NCBI RefSeq assembly: GCF_034676725.1 | Contig: NZ_JAUCBR010000004.1 | Coordinates: 2,742,001-2,806,000 of the forward strand | Source: Denitromonas sp. | Lineage (GTDB): Bacteria; Pseudomonadota; Gammaproteobacteria; Burkholderiales; Rhodocyclaceae | Direction of reading: 5' to 3' | Length of the DNA stretch: 64,000 nucleotides | Shown here: positions 9,118 through 17,751 of the stretch, in pieces | Layout: each line of letters opens with the position of its first letter | Position numbering within the stretch: the stretch's first letter is position 1 | Translations under genes and position numbers: made by a program | The notes under the pieces: model-generated | What the model was told of the DNA's origin: nothing | What the model saw: only the letters and a program-made list of their open reading frames with translations | The model's database searches: none

Positions 9118-10038
9118 ATGGCTGACTTTGTGAGCGGCTTCTGGAATGCGTACGTCATGGTCCTGGTGGCCCTGAGTCTGGCGTTCTGTGTGTTCATCCT
9201 CGTGTCCAACATGGGCAAGGGAAAGGGCGCCCAAAAGGGCGAAAAGGTCGAACTGCACGGTCATGTGTGGGACGAGACGCTGGCCGAGTACAACAATCCG
9301 CTGCCGCAGTGGTGGAAATACCTGTACTGGATCACCGTGTTCTTCGCGATCTTCTATGTCGCGGCCTACCCGGGCTTCGGTAATGTGAAGGGCTTCCTGG
9401 GCTGGTCGTCCAAGGGGCAGTACGAAGGTGAAATGGCCAAGGCCGACGCGACCTACGCGCCGATCTTCAAGAAATATGCCGAGATGGACCTGGCCGCGGT
9501 GGCTGCCGACCCGGAAGCGAAGGCCATGGGACGCCGTCTGTTCCTGACCTACTGCGCGCAGTGCCACGGCGCGGATGCCCGCGGTGCCAAGGGCTTCCCC
9601 AACCTGACCGACAACGACTGGCTGTACGGCGGCGAACCCGATGTGATCAAGACCACGATCCTCGGTGGCCGTCAGGGCATGATGCCGCCGATGGGCGCGG
9701 CGCTGGGTGGCGACGGTACCGAAGACGTTGCCAACTATGTGCGTTCGCTCTCCGGCCTGGCCAATGACTCGCTGCGTGCCGGTCGCGGCAAGGAACTGTT
9801 CGAACAGAACTGCGCGGCCTGCCACGGGGCGGACGGCAAGGGGATGCACGCCGTCGGCGCGCCGAACCTGACCGATGAAACCTGGTTGTATGGTTCGTCC
9901 AAGGCGACCATCATCGAGACCATCACCAAGGGTCGCAGCAACCGCATGCCGGCATTCGAAGCCTTCCTCGGCAACGACAAGACCCATCTCCTGGCGGCCT
10001 ATGTGTATGGGCTGTCGGACAAGGCGGGCGCGAAGTAA
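9118..10038 (+). CDS. ccoP: cbb3-type oxidase subunit III, diheme cytochrome c (CcoP)
   Basis: 306 aa. The N-terminal segment holds two membrane helices (residues about 8-28 and 62-80) with WDETLAEYNNPLPQWWKYLYW between them, a CcoP signature. Two cytochrome c domains follow, with CAQCH and CAACH heme sites and Met ligands in GMMPPMG and NRMPAFE. It accepts electrons from soluble cytochrome c or the bc1 complex. The start is the ATG at 9118 after AAGGAAGGA; an upstream in-frame extension overlapping ccoQ is not credible. Confidence 0.97.
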   Translation: MADFVSGFWNAYVMVLVALSLAFCVFILVSNMGKGKGAQKGEKVELHGHVWDETLAEYNNPLPQWWKYLYWITVFFAIFYVAAYPGFGNVKGFLGWSSKGQYEGEMAKADATYAPIFKKYAEMDLAAVAADPEAKAMGRRLFLTYCAQCHGADARGAKGFPNLTDNDWLYGGEPDVIKTTILGGRQGMMPPMGAALGGDGTEDVANYVRSLSGLANDSLRAGRGKELFEQNCAACHGADGKGMHAVGAPNLTDETWLYGSSKATIIETITKGRSNRMPAFEAFLGNDKTHLLAAYVYGLSDKAGAK

Positions 10039-10071
10039 TCCTGTCAGTCTGTCTGTTGAAAGCACAGATGT

Positions 10072-10089
10072 CCCCGGGTACGCCCGGGG
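10072..10089 (+). terminator. GC-rich hairpin after ccoP
   Basis: CCCCGGG-TACG-CCCGGGG forms a perfect 7-bp stem with a tetraloop 33 bases after the ccoP stop. Only a weak T-rich run (ATATTT) follows, so it may be a partial terminator or an mRNA-stabilising 3' structure between ccoP and ccoG. Confidence 0.45.
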
Positions 10090-10131
10090 ATATTTGCAGC
10101 GACAAAATTAGAACATATTGATATAGCGATC

Positions 10132-11580
10132 ATGACCAACCCAAGCCCCCAGCCCATCAAAATCGTGCCTTCCAAGAAGTCGGCTGCACTCGAAGGCCAG
10201 GAAGGCTCACTCTACGAGTCGCGCAAGAAGATCTATGTGCGCGCCATCAGCGGAGTGTTCACGAACTGGCGATGGATCCTGGTGTGGGTGACGCAGATTC
10301 TGTATTACGGACTGCCCTGGCTGCAGTGGAATGACCGCCAGGCGGTGCTGTTCCACCTGGTCGAGCGCAAGTTCTACATTTTTGGCTGGGTGTTCTGGCC
10401 GCAGGATGTGTTTTTCCTCGCCATCTTGCTGATCATCTCCGCCTACGCGCTGTTCTTCTTCACCGCCATTGCCGGGCGGCTGTGGTGCGGGTACGCCTGT
10501 CCGCAGACGGTGTACACCGAGATCTTCATGTGGATCGAGGAGAAGATCGAGGGCGATCGCAACAAGCGCATGAAGCTCGACAAGGCGCCAATGAGCGGGC
10601 GCAAGTTCGGCATCAAGGCCGCCAAACACGCCGTCTGGGGCGCTGTCGCACTATGGACCGGCTTCACCTTTGTGGCCTACTTCACGCCGCTCAAGGAGTT
10701 GCTGGCCTCCTTTGTGCCGTTCTCCTTCGGTGGCTGGGAAATCTTCTGGATCCTGTTCTACGGGGCCTTCACCTATTTCTTTGCCGGCATCATGCGCGAG
10801 CAAGTGTGCAAGTACATGTGCCCGTATGCCCGTTTCCAGGGGGTGATGTTCGACCCGGATACGCTGGTCATCACCTACGACGAGGAGCGGGGCGAGCCGC
10901 GTGGCGCGCGCAAGAAGGGCGTCGAGCCGGCGTCGGTCGGCAAGGGCGATTGTGTCGACTGCGGCATCTGCGTCCAGGTCTGCCCGACCGGGATCGACAT
11001 TCGTGACGGCCTGCAGTACGAGTGCATCGGTTGCGCGGCCTGTATCGATGCCTGCGACCAGGTGATGGACAAGATGGACTACCCGCGCGGCCTGATCCGC
11101 TACTCGACCGAGAACGCGATCAAGAAGCACTGGGGCGGCAAGGAAATCCTCGGCCATGTGATGCGCCCGCGCACCCTGATCTACGGTGCCATCCTGGCGG
11201 CGGTGTGCCTGGCCTTCGTGTGGGGGCTGGCCACGCGCGAGCCCCTGCGGCTGGACATCATCCGCGACCGCACGACGCTGTCGCGCGAGGTGGCCGGGGG
11301 CTTCATCGAGAACGTCTACCAGTTGCAGATCATGAACATGACCGAGGCGCCGCGCAGCTTCTCGGTGACCGTCGATGGCCTCGAGGGAATCCGCTTTGCC
11401 GATTTCGACGGCCAGGTCGAGGTGCCGCCGGCGAGCATGCAGGCATTGACCCTGCAGGTGCAGGTGCCGGTCGATACCGGTGAGCCCGGCTCGTCGAATG
11501 TGATTCATTTTGAGCTCAAGGCGAACGACGATGCCTCCGTCGCTGTCCGAGAGGCATCCACCTTCCTACTGCCGCGTTGA
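10132..11580 (+). CDS. ccoG: Cytochrome c oxidase accessory protein CcoG (RdxA/FixG)
   Basis: 482 aa. A membrane-bound ferredoxin-like protein proposed to reduce copper for cbb3 assembly. After an N-terminal soluble segment come several membrane helices, with GRLWCGYACPQTVYTE and CKYMCPYARFQGVM, then two 4Fe-4S motifs (CVDCGICVQVCP and CIGCAACIDACDQ), another helix near residue 350 and a C-terminal Ig-like periplasmic domain. It begins 93 bases after ccoP and overlaps the fixH start region. Confidence 0.97.
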   Translation: MTNPSPQPIKIVPSKKSAALEGQEGSLYESRKKIYVRAISGVFTNWRWILVWVTQILYYGLPWLQWNDRQAVLFHLVERKFYIFGWVFWPQDVFFLAILLIISAYALFFFTAIAGRLWCGYACPQTVYTEIFMWIEEKIEGDRNKRMKLDKAPMSGRKFGIKAAKHAVWGAVALWTGFTFVAYFTPLKELLASFVPFSFGGWEIFWILFYGAFTYFFAGIMREQVCKYMCPYARFQGVMFDPDTLVITYDEERGEPRGARKKGVEPASVGKGDCVDCGICVQVCPTGIDIRDGLQYECIGCAACIDACDQVMDKMDYPRGLIRYSTENAIKKHWGGKEILGHVMRPRTLIYGAILAAVCLAFVWGLATREPLRLDIIRDRTTLSREVAGGFIENVYQLQIMNMTEAPRSFSVTVDGLEGIRFADFDGQVEVPPASMQALTLQVQVPVDTGEPGSSNVIHFELKANDDASVAVREASTFLLPR

Positions 11581-11582
11581 GT

Positions 11583-12092
11583 ATGAGCATGTCCCTGAAC
11601 AAATCCGCACTGCCCTGGTTCCGTCAGTCCTGGCCCTGGTTTCTGCTGTCCTTGCCGGCAACCGCCGTCATTGCCGGCTTCATCACGTTCTGGCTGGCGG
11701 TCGAGTCCGATGACGGCCTGGTCGCTGACGACTACTACAAGCAGGGCCTGGCGCTGCAGCAGTCGATCGCGCGCGACAACGAAGCGGCGCGCCTTGGCCT
11801 GGCGGCCCAGCTGCGTTTCGACAACGGTCGCGTGGTGCTCAATCTGTCGAGCGCCGGCATGGCGGCGCCGAATGCGGTGTTTTTGAGTCTGATTCACCCG
11901 ACCCGCCCGGAGATGGATCGCGCCATCTCGCTGGTGGGCGACAACGGCAACTACACGGCAAGCACCGACGCGCTGGACGGGCGTTGGCAAGTCTTGCTCG
12001 AAGACGAGTCCCGCGCATGGCGTTTGACCGGGACCATTGACCTCCCCTCAGAGACAGAAGTGCGCCTCGCGGCGCAAACCCCTGTGAACTGA
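11583..12092 (+). CDS. ccoH: FixH family protein (CcoH), cbb3 oxidase assembly
   Basis: 169 aa. One membrane helix (residues about 18-38) followed by DDGLVADDYYKQGLAL, the FixH signature, and a periplasmic beta-domain. FixH/CcoH associates with the oxidase during assembly. The ATG at 11583 follows the ccoG stop by 2 bases; TTG at 11577 overlapping the ccoG stop, or ATG at 11589, are alternative starts. Confidence 0.92.
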   Translation: MSMSLNKSALPWFRQSWPWFLLSLPATAVIAGFITFWLAVESDDGLVADDYYKQGLALQQSIARDNEAARLGLAAQLRFDNGRVVLNLSSAGMAAPNAVFLSLIHPTRPEMDRAISLVGDNGNYTASTDALDGRWQVLLEDESRAWRLTGTIDLPSETEVRLAAQTPVN

Positions 12093-12104
12093 AGGAGATG
12101 CATC

Positions 12105-12251
12105 ATGGCTTTAAAGGAACTGTTCAGTACTGATATCGGTTTGCTGAGCGTCTTTACCATTGCGTTCATCATCGGCATGGCGATCTTCATCGGGCGCTAT
12201 GTGAAGCAGCATGTTCAGGAAGATGAGCGCGCCCACGGTCAGGGCCACTGA
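12105..12251 (+). CDS. DUF3149-type single-helix membrane protein
   Basis: A 48-aa product beginning MALKELFSTDIGLLSVFTI, with one membrane helix at residues about 12-31 and a charged C-terminus ending in EDERAHGQGH. Size and sequence pattern match the small DUF3149 proteins found in betaproteobacterial cbb3 clusters; their function is unknown. A strong GAAGGAG ribosome-binding site lies 7-13 bases upstream. It is 12 bases after fixH and probably co-transcribed. Confidence 0.8.
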   Translation: MALKELFSTDIGLLSVFTIAFIIGMAIFIGRYVKQHVQEDERAHGQGH

Positions 12252-12287
12252 GCGCCGAGACCGCTGCGGATCAGACAGGGATCAAGC

Positions 12288-12533
12288 ATGAAACAGATTC
12301 TCGTACTTTGGCCGTCCTTCCTGGTGGCCGGCATTGCTGAGATGGTGTTTTTTACAGTGATGGATCCGCAGCAGTTGTACCTGTTCGGCCAGCCCGTCGA
12401 CTTTTCGCCGATCGCGACGTATTCGATCGGCTTCTTCGGCTTCTGGCTGGTCTGTGCCGCCTCGAGCCTGCTGACGATGTTCTTCCTGCGCCCGGGGGAG
12501 GAGATCAACCGGGCCGCCGCCGGGCCGCGCTGA
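12288..12533 (+). CDS. Small two-helix membrane protein at the end of the cco cluster
   Basis: 81 aa with two clear membrane helices (residues about 5-24 and 46-66) linked by a short loop with MDPQQLYLFGQPVDFSP. I do not recognise a characterised family. Position 36 bases after the DUF3149 gene suggests co-expression with the oxidase genes. No cofactor-binding motif is visible. Confidence 0.75.
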   Translation: MKQILVLWPSFLVAGIAEMVFFTVMDPQQLYLFGQPVDFSPIATYSIGFFGFWLVCAASSLLTMFFLRPGEEINRAAAGPR

Positions 12534-12565
12534 CCCTCGCTTGATGCGGGTGTGCGCCGGTCTGC

Positions 12566-13157
12566 CTAGCGGCCGGTCGCCGGTCCCACGCCGATCGGTG
12601 GCGGCGCCAGGGTCACGATACGCGAGAACAATGCGCTGAATTCGTCCTCGGCGTCGGCACTGAAGCGCGGGTCGCCATTCTCGCCAAACGCTTCGGCGAT
12701 CTCTACCCAGTCAGCCTCGCTCAGGTGCTGCCTGGCCAGCGGCAGCAGCACCTTTTCTTCCAGTGCCATGTGCTGCCACATGGCATCGGTGAAGGCGTTC
12801 GACCGCTTCAGCAAAGGCGGCCAGACCGCCCGCCGCGCCGGCCTCGTAGGCGTCGAGGCGGGTGTGCAGCGCGGCGACCAGTTCGGTGCCTTCCGCGTGC
12901 TGCTTCTTCAGTTCGTCAATGACCTCGTCGGCCTCATGGGTGCGCGCCGCCAGACGGGCGAACACATAGGCGTCTTCCTTGGGGTGGTGCAGCCGTTCGG
13001 GAAAGGCATCGATGTAGTGCAGCATTGCCCGCAGCACCTTGAAGTCGGCCCGGGCGGTGTTGCTGCGCGCGTCATTGACCAGGTACTTCAGGCCATGCAC
13101 GATCGCGGCCAGCGAGCGGTGCTCTTCCTGGATGATGTTGATGGCTTGATTGAACAT
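12566..13157 (-). pseudogene. Hemerythrin/HHE-domain protein, frameshifted by one extra base
   Basis: The first frame (from ATG 13157) reads MFNQAINIIQEEHRSLAAIVHGL with the HPKEDAYVF and ELKKQHAEG di-iron ligand motifs, up to GLAAFAEAV. The second frame resumes with FTDAMWQHMALEEKVLLPLA, the last ligand helix, and runs to 12566. Removing one base at 12797-12803 (GTTCGAC to GTCGAC on the plus strand) restores a continuous family-like AVDAFTDAMWQHM. Such proteins bind O2 or NO at a non-heme di-iron site. The gene may be intact in the cell if the extra base is a sequencing error; see the related copA and mltF lesions. Confidence 0.85.
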
Positions 13158-13173
13158 GACGCGCCTCCGCCAA

Positions 13174-13617
13174 TCAGCGATAGACCAGCACCGGAACCTT
13201 GGTGTGGGTCAGCACTTTCTGGGTCTCGCTACCGAGCAGCAGGCTGGCCAGCCCGCGGCGGCCGTGGGAGGCCATGAAGATCAGGTCGCAGCCGTGACGC
13301 TCGGCGGCGTCGATGATGGCCTCGTAGGGCACTTCGTTGACCGCGGTGTCGGTGTCGCAGGGCACGCCGACCGCCTCGGACTTGGTGCGTGCACTGGCGA
13401 GGATCTTGTCGGCTTCTTCCTGCGCGCCCTTGGCGAACTGTTCGGGCGTGGTCGGGTCAATCAGGGCGCCTTCGCCGTAGATCGGCATCGGAAAGTCGGG
13501 CTGTGCGTAGAAAAAGGTGATCCGCGCGCCGGCCTCCTTGGCAAAGGAGATGGCACGGTTGACGGTGGCCTCGGACAGATCGGAGCCGTCGGTGGGTACC
13601 AGCAGATGCTTGAACAT
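13174..13617 (-). CDS. Universal stress protein UspA family
   Basis: 147 aa, one Usp domain. It starts MFKHLLVPTDGSDLSEATV and ends with the ATP-binding signature SHGRRGLASLLLGSETQKVL and VPVLVYR. The start is the ATG at 13617 with AAAAGGAG upstream. A perfect TATAAT on the minus strand (13653-13648) and an FNR box at 13678-13691 sit in the divergent region shared with phaC, so induction under oxygen limitation is likely. It is 16 bases upstream of the frameshifted hemerythrin gene on the same strand, suggesting an operon. Confidence 0.92.
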   Translation of the reverse strand: MFKHLLVPTDGSDLSEATVNRAISFAKEAGARITFFYAQPDFPMPIYGEGALIDPTTPEQFAKGAQEEADKILASARTKSEAVGVPCDTDTAVNEVPYEAIIDAAERHGCDLIFMASHGRRGLASLLLGSETQKVLTHTKVPVLVYR

Positions 13618-13677
13618 GGCCTTGCTCCTTTTCGGATGGTCGTACCGATTATAGTCGGCGCATTGCCGAAACCGTGA

Positions 13678-13691
13678 TTGACGCCGATCAA
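13678..13691. promoter_or_regulatory. FNR box shared by divergent uspA and phaC
   Basis: TTGACGCCGATCAA matches the FNR/ANR consensus. Toward phaC a CACAAT -10 at 13713-13718 predicts a start near 13725, with the box at -40.5. Toward uspA a perfect TATAAT at 13653-13648 predicts a start near 13641, with the box at about -43.5. A single site may therefore serve both genes. Confidence 0.78.
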
Positions 13692-13765
13692 CCCCTCGGG
13701 TTTGAGGCGGTGCACAATACGAGATGACGCATGCGTGTGGATTCCGCACGCGAAAGGAGCAGGTC

Positions 13766-15523
13766 ATGAACACCCCGACGCACAAAGCGAACGGCTCGAA
13801 TCACAGCATGGCGCCCGCGCAGCTCGTCGATCAGGCGATCCGCCGGATGCATGTCCAGTGGGAGTCGATGATCGATCCGATGGGGCTCTACGCGCCCTTG
13901 GTGCACGCCCAGCTGGGCTGGATGTCGCACCCGCAGGAGCTGGCCGAGGCCATGGTGGGCTTCTCGGGGCGGCTGTGGGAGCTGCAATGGCACAGCCTGC
14001 GGCGCCTGATCGGCGCACCCAGCACCGACCCGGTGCGCCCGCATGAAGACGACACCCGGTTCAACGACCCGATCTGGCACGAATCGGCCACCTGGGATCT
14101 GGTCAAGTCGTGGTATCTGATGACCACCCGGCACACCCAGGACATGCTCTACAGCACGCCGGGCCTGTCCAGCGCGGAGCGCCGGCGCGCCGCGTTCTGG
14201 TGGCGTAACTGGCTCAACGCCGTGGCCCCGACCAACTTCCTGGCCACCAACCCGGTGGCCTTGCGCAAGGCCGTCGAGACGCAGGGCGGCAGCTTGCACG
14301 CGGGGTGGCAGAACTTCATCGACGACATGCAGGCCGGCATGGTGCGCATGAGCGACCCCGATGGCTTCGAGGTCGGCGGCAACCTGGCCACGACGCCGGG
14401 CGAGGTGATCTTCCGCAACCGGCTGGTGGAGGTCATCCACTACGCGCCGACCCGCGACCGGGTGCGGGCGCGGCCGGTGGTGATCATCACGCCGTGGATC
14501 AACAAGTTCTACATTCTCGATCTGAACGAGCGCAAGAGCATGGTGCGCTACCTGCTCGACCAGGGGCTCGATGTCTACATCACCAGCTGGAAGAACCCCG
14601 ACGCCAGCATGCGTGAGGTCAGCTTCGACGACTACATTCTCGACGGCGTCCATGCCACCATCGAGGCGGCGCGAGCGCAGAGCGGCCAGCCGACGGTGCA
14701 TGCCGTAGGCTACTGCATCGGCGGCACCGCGCTGTCGATCTACATGGCCTGGGCCAACCGGCGCTTCGGTGCCGAGGCCATGCCGGTGGACGACTGGACC
14801 TTGCTCACCACGCTGGTGGATTTCCGCAAGCCGGGCGACATCGAAGTGTTCATCGACGAGGGCAGCGTCAATTTCATCACCTCGGGCATGGCTCGCAAGG
14901 GTTACCTCGATGGCGCCCAGATGGCCTCGGCCTTCCGGCTGTTGCGCGCCAACTCGCTGATCTGGCACTTTGCGGTGCAAAGCTGGCTGTATGGCGAAAA
15001 GCTGCCGGCCTTTGACGTGCTGTTCTGGAACATGGATACCACGCGCATGCCCTACCGCATGCACGCCTGGTATCTGCGCGAGCTCTACCTGCACAACCGG
15101 CTGATCGAGTCGAACGCGCTGACGGTCGCCGGCGAGCCCATCGACCTGCACCAGATCGCCCAGCCGCTGTATGTGGTGTCGGCCGAAGACGACCACATCG
15201 CACCATGGCAGCAGACCTTCCGGATCGTCCACTTCGTGACCGCCGAAAAGCGCTTTGTGCTGTCGAGCTCCGGCCACATCCTGGGCATCGTGAACCCGCC
15301 GACCAAACCCGCCAAGCGGCGCTACTGGGCGGCCACCGCACACCGCGCCGACCGCTGGGAAGCCTGGCACGAGCGCGCCACGCCCACCGACGGCAGCTGG
15401 TGGGAAGACTGGATGCGCTGGCTCAAGCCGCGCAGCGGCCCGCTGGGCCGGGCGCGGCCGGTGGCCAACGCCGAGCATCCGAGCCTGGCGCCGGCGCCCG
15501 GCGTGTATGTGCACGAGCACTAG
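13766..15523 (+). CDS. phaC: Class I poly(3-hydroxyalkanoate) synthase
   Basis: Polymerises 3-hydroxyacyl-CoA into PHA granules. The 585-aa length fits class I PhaC. An N-terminal helical PhaC_N domain precedes the alpha/beta-hydrolase fold; the lipase-like box GYCIGGT places the catalytic Cys at about residue 317, with the Asp in SAEDDHIAPW and the His in SSSGHILGIVNPP. The start is the ATG at 13766 after AAAGGAGCAGGT; an in-frame ATG at 13724 lies at the predicted transcription start and is rejected. The FNR box in the promoter suggests induction when oxygen is limiting. Confidence 0.95.
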   Translation: MNTPTHKANGSNHSMAPAQLVDQAIRRMHVQWESMIDPMGLYAPLVHAQLGWMSHPQELAEAMVGFSGRLWELQWHSLRRLIGAPSTDPVRPHEDDTRFNDPIWHESATWDLVKSWYLMTTRHTQDMLYSTPGLSSAERRRAAFWWRNWLNAVAPTNFLATNPVALRKAVETQGGSLHAGWQNFIDDMQAGMVRMSDPDGFEVGGNLATTPGEVIFRNRLVEVIHYAPTRDRVRARPVVIITPWINKFYILDLNERKSMVRYLLDQGLDVYITSWKNPDASMREVSFDDYILDGVHATIEAARAQSGQPTVHAVGYCIGGTALSIYMAWANRRFGAEAMPVDDWTLLTTLVDFRKPGDIEVFIDEGSVNFITSGMARKGYLDGAQMASAFRLLRANSLIWHFAVQSWLYGEKLPAFDVLFWNMDTTRMPYRMHAWYLRELYLHNRLIESNALTVAGEPIDLHQIAQPLYVVSAEDDHIAPWQQTFRIVHFVTAEKRFVLSSSGHILGIVNPPTKPAKRRYWAATAHRADRWEAWHERATPTDGSWWEDWMRWLKPRSGPLGRARPVANAEHPSLAPAPGVYVHEH

Positions 15524-15712
15524 TTGAGTTGCCATTGGGTGTCCCGAGGGCGTCGGGAAGCCGGCGGCGGCCAGCCAGGCGCGGCGTGAGGCCTGCGGGC
15601 CTTGTCGCAGGCAAGAAGCGCGGGCCGCCCGGCGGGGCTTGCGCTCCATCAATGCAGCGTCCCGGCGGGGCAGGTTAGGCTTCGTCCCCCCTGTCTCGCC
15701 GGATGAACGCTG

Positions 15713-16879
15713 ATGAACACCTTGCCCTTGCCGCCGCTGCGCCTGCGCGGAAAGACACTGCTGCCCGTCATCCAGGGGGGCATGGGCGTCGGCGTGTCGG
15801 CGCACCGGCTCGCCGGCAACGTGGCACGCGAAGGCGCGGTGGGCACCATCGCCAGCGTCGACCTGCGGCGCCTCCATCCAGACCTGATGGCCGCCACCGG
15901 GCGCTGCCGTGACCGGGCCAGCATCGAGGCCGCCAACCTGACGGCCCTGGCCCGAGAGATCCGCCTGGCGCAGGAGATTGCCAACGGGCGCGGGGCGATT
16001 GCCGTCAACGTGATGCGCGCGGTCACCCAGTACGCCGATTGCGTGCGCTGTGCCGGCGAGAACGGCGCCGACGCGGTGGTGATGGGGGCCGGCCTGCCGC
16101 TGGATCTGCCGGACCTGGCCGCCGACTTCCCCGACATGGCGCTGATCCCGATCCTCTCCGACGCCCGCGGCGTGACGCTGCTGCTCAAGAAATGGATGCG
16201 CAAGCACCGCCTGCCCGACGCCATCGTGATCGAGCATCCGCGCTTCGCCGGCGGCCACCTCGGCGCTGCCAGCCCAGAAGACATGGGTGATGCCCGCTTC
16301 GATTTCGCCACCGCCGTGCCGGGCGTGCTGGCTGCCTACGAGGCCCTTGGCATCGCCGACGAGAATATCCCCATCATCTGCGCCGGCGGCATCAACAGCC
16401 CGGCCCAGGTCCGCGAGCTGATCGCGCTCGGTGCAGCTGGCGTGCAACTGGGCACCGCTTTCGCGGTGACCGAGGAGGGCGACGCGCACCCCGTGTTCAA
16501 GCAGGTGCTGGCCGAGGCCCGTCCGGAAGACATCGTGACCTTCATGAGCGTTGCCGGCCTGCCGGCGCGGGCAGTGCGTACCCCGTGGCTCGAGAACTAC
16601 CTGCGCCGCGAAGGCAAGCTGCAGCGCGTGGCCAGTGCGGCGCACAAGTGCACGCTTGCCTGGGACTGCCTGGTGTCCTGCGGCCTGCGCGACGGATTGT
16701 CGCGGGCCGGGCAGTTCTGCATCGACAACCAGCTCGCCGCCGCCCTGCGGGGCGACCTCGAGCGCGGGCTCTTCTTTCGCGGCTCGGAACGCCTGCCGTT
16801 CGGCGCGGCGATTCGCCCGGTGCGCGAACTCATCGCCTATCTGACGGGCGGCGACAGCGGTGCGCCGGCCACGGCCTGA
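15713..16879 (+). CDS. Nitronate monooxygenase / 2-nitropropane dioxygenase family protein
   Basis: 388 aa, FMN-binding TIM barrel. It begins with VIQGGMGVGVSAHRLAGNVAREG and has FAGGHLGA, ICAGGINSP and VQLGTAFAVTEE, the phosphate-binding and FMN sites of the family. It may oxidise alkyl nitronates, or be a related enoyl reductase-type enzyme; substrate cannot be read from sequence. A C-terminal segment with four Cys (HKCTLAWDCLVSCGLR and QFCIDN) resembles a subgroup often annotated only as NPD family. The 189-base gap before it holds nothing I can name. Confidence 0.8.
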   Translation: MNTLPLPPLRLRGKTLLPVIQGGMGVGVSAHRLAGNVAREGAVGTIASVDLRRLHPDLMAATGRCRDRASIEAANLTALAREIRLAQEIANGRGAIAVNVMRAVTQYADCVRCAGENGADAVVMGAGLPLDLPDLAADFPDMALIPILSDARGVTLLLKKWMRKHRLPDAIVIEHPRFAGGHLGAASPEDMGDARFDFATAVPGVLAAYEALGIADENIPIICAGGINSPAQVRELIALGAAGVQLGTAFAVTEEGDAHPVFKQVLAEARPEDIVTFMSVAGLPARAVRTPWLENYLRREGKLQRVASAAHKCTLAWDCLVSCGLRDGLSRAGQFCIDNQLAAALRGDLERGLFFRGSERLPFGAAIRPVRELIAYLTGGDSGAPATA

Positions 16880-16931
16880 GGCGCGCTCGTGCGCGGCGGC
16901 TGAACGCATTTGATCACGCACAAAGGGTCGG

Positions 16932-16972
16932 TTGATGCGGGTCAATGCGGCTCAGTGTCGGTGCGAGACAAT
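16932..16972 (+). promoter_or_regulatory. FNR-dependent promoter of the hemerythrin-DUF2249 genes
   Basis: TTGATGCGGGTCAA at 16932-16945 and GACAAT at 16967-16972 predict a start near 16979 with the box at -40.5, the same geometry as the ccoN, sRNA and phaC promoters. Confidence 0.8.
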
Positions 16973-17013
16973 CAACGCAAGACATCGATGGAATTCACGG
17001 AGCATCGAACGGT

Positions 17014-17463
17014 ATGACATCCCTTTCCAGAAAAATGGCCGCGCATCACACTTATTGTGATGACGTCTTCGCGCAGGCCGAGGCCGCCGCGGAGCGGGGT
17101 GACTGGCCCGCCTGTGCGCAGGCCGCCACACAGTTCCGCGACGATGTGCTGGCCCACTTCGCCATCGAGGAAGACGCGATCTTCCCCGCCTTCGAGGCTG
17201 CCACCGGCATGACCGAGGGGCCGACCCGGGTGATGCGTGGCGAGCATGTGCAGATGCGCGAGCTGATGACGCTGCTGGTCGATGCCGCCGCTGCGGCCGA
17301 TGCGGCCGGGTTCTCCGATGCCGCCGAAACCTTGCTCATCCTCCTGCAGCAGCACAACATGAAGGAAGAGAACATCCTGTACCCGATGTGCGACCAGACG
17401 GTTGGCTCGGATCCGGCCGTCGACGCGGCCGTCGATGGACTCACTGGCAAGGTGGCACCATGA
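17014..17463 (+). CDS. Hemerythrin-like (HHE) protein
   Basis: 149 aa. Ligand motifs: KMAAHHTYCDDVF, FAIEEDAIFPAFE, GEHVQMRELM and LLQQHNMKEENILYPM, the four-helix di-iron pattern. It probably binds O2 or NO in the cytoplasm. The ATG at 17014 is chosen; the ribosome-binding site is weak (GGAG at some distance). Its stop overlaps the start of the DUF2249 gene (ATGA), and an FNR promoter lies upstream. Confidence 0.88.
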   Translation: MTSLSRKMAAHHTYCDDVFAQAEAAAERGDWPACAQAATQFRDDVLAHFAIEEDAIFPAFEAATGMTEGPTRVMRGEHVQMRELMTLLVDAAAAADAAGFSDAAETLLILLQQHNMKEENILYPMCDQTVGSDPAVDAAVDGLTGKVAP

Positions 17464-17696
17464 GCGAGCCGCTGCCCCCCATCGTCGTCGATGCCCGCCG
17501 CCTGCTGCCGCCCGAGCCCATGGAGCGGACGCTCGAAGCGCTGGACGAACTCAAGCCCGGGCAGGAAGTGCTGTTGATGATCCCGCGCCAGCCCGCGCCT
17601 CTGTTCGACATGCTGCGCAACAACGGCTATGCCTACACGGTCGAATCGCAACCCGACGGTGTGTTTCACATTCACATCCGCCACGCCGCGGGCTGA
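17460..17696 (+). CDS. DUF2249 domain protein
   Basis: 78 aa matching the short DUF2249 fold: VVDARRLLPPEPMERTLEALDELKPGQEVLLMI then PLFDMLRNNGYAYTVESQPDG. DUF2249 proteins are small TusA/SirA-like proteins often encoded beside hemerythrins and denitrification genes; no activity is established. It is translationally coupled to the hemerythrin by a 4-base overlap. Confidence 0.85.
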   Translation: MSEPLPPIVVDARRLLPPEPMERTLEALDELKPGQEVLLMIPRQPAPLFDMLRNNGYAYTVESQPDGVFHIHIRHAAG

Positions 17697-17751
17697 GCGG
17701 CGCCGCGCACCGCCCGGGTGGCGACCGTTGCGGTCCGGGGAGTGCTGAACC

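Noticed and set aside
10120..10134. FNR box just before ccoG (TTGATATAGCGATC)
   Set aside because: Only the left half-site is good; the right half lacks the ATCAA/GTCAA match and it overlaps the start codon.
12797..12803. Programmed ribosomal frameshifting in the hemerythrin gene (and similarly in copA and mltF)
   Set aside because: No slippery heptamer or downstream pseudoknot, and three unrelated genes share the same extra base in a GTCGAC context; an indel or read error explains it better.
13688..16945. Minus-strand open frame of 1085 codons opposite phaC and the nitronate monooxygenase gene
   Set aside because: Shadow of well-supported plus-strand genes; no recognisable domain.
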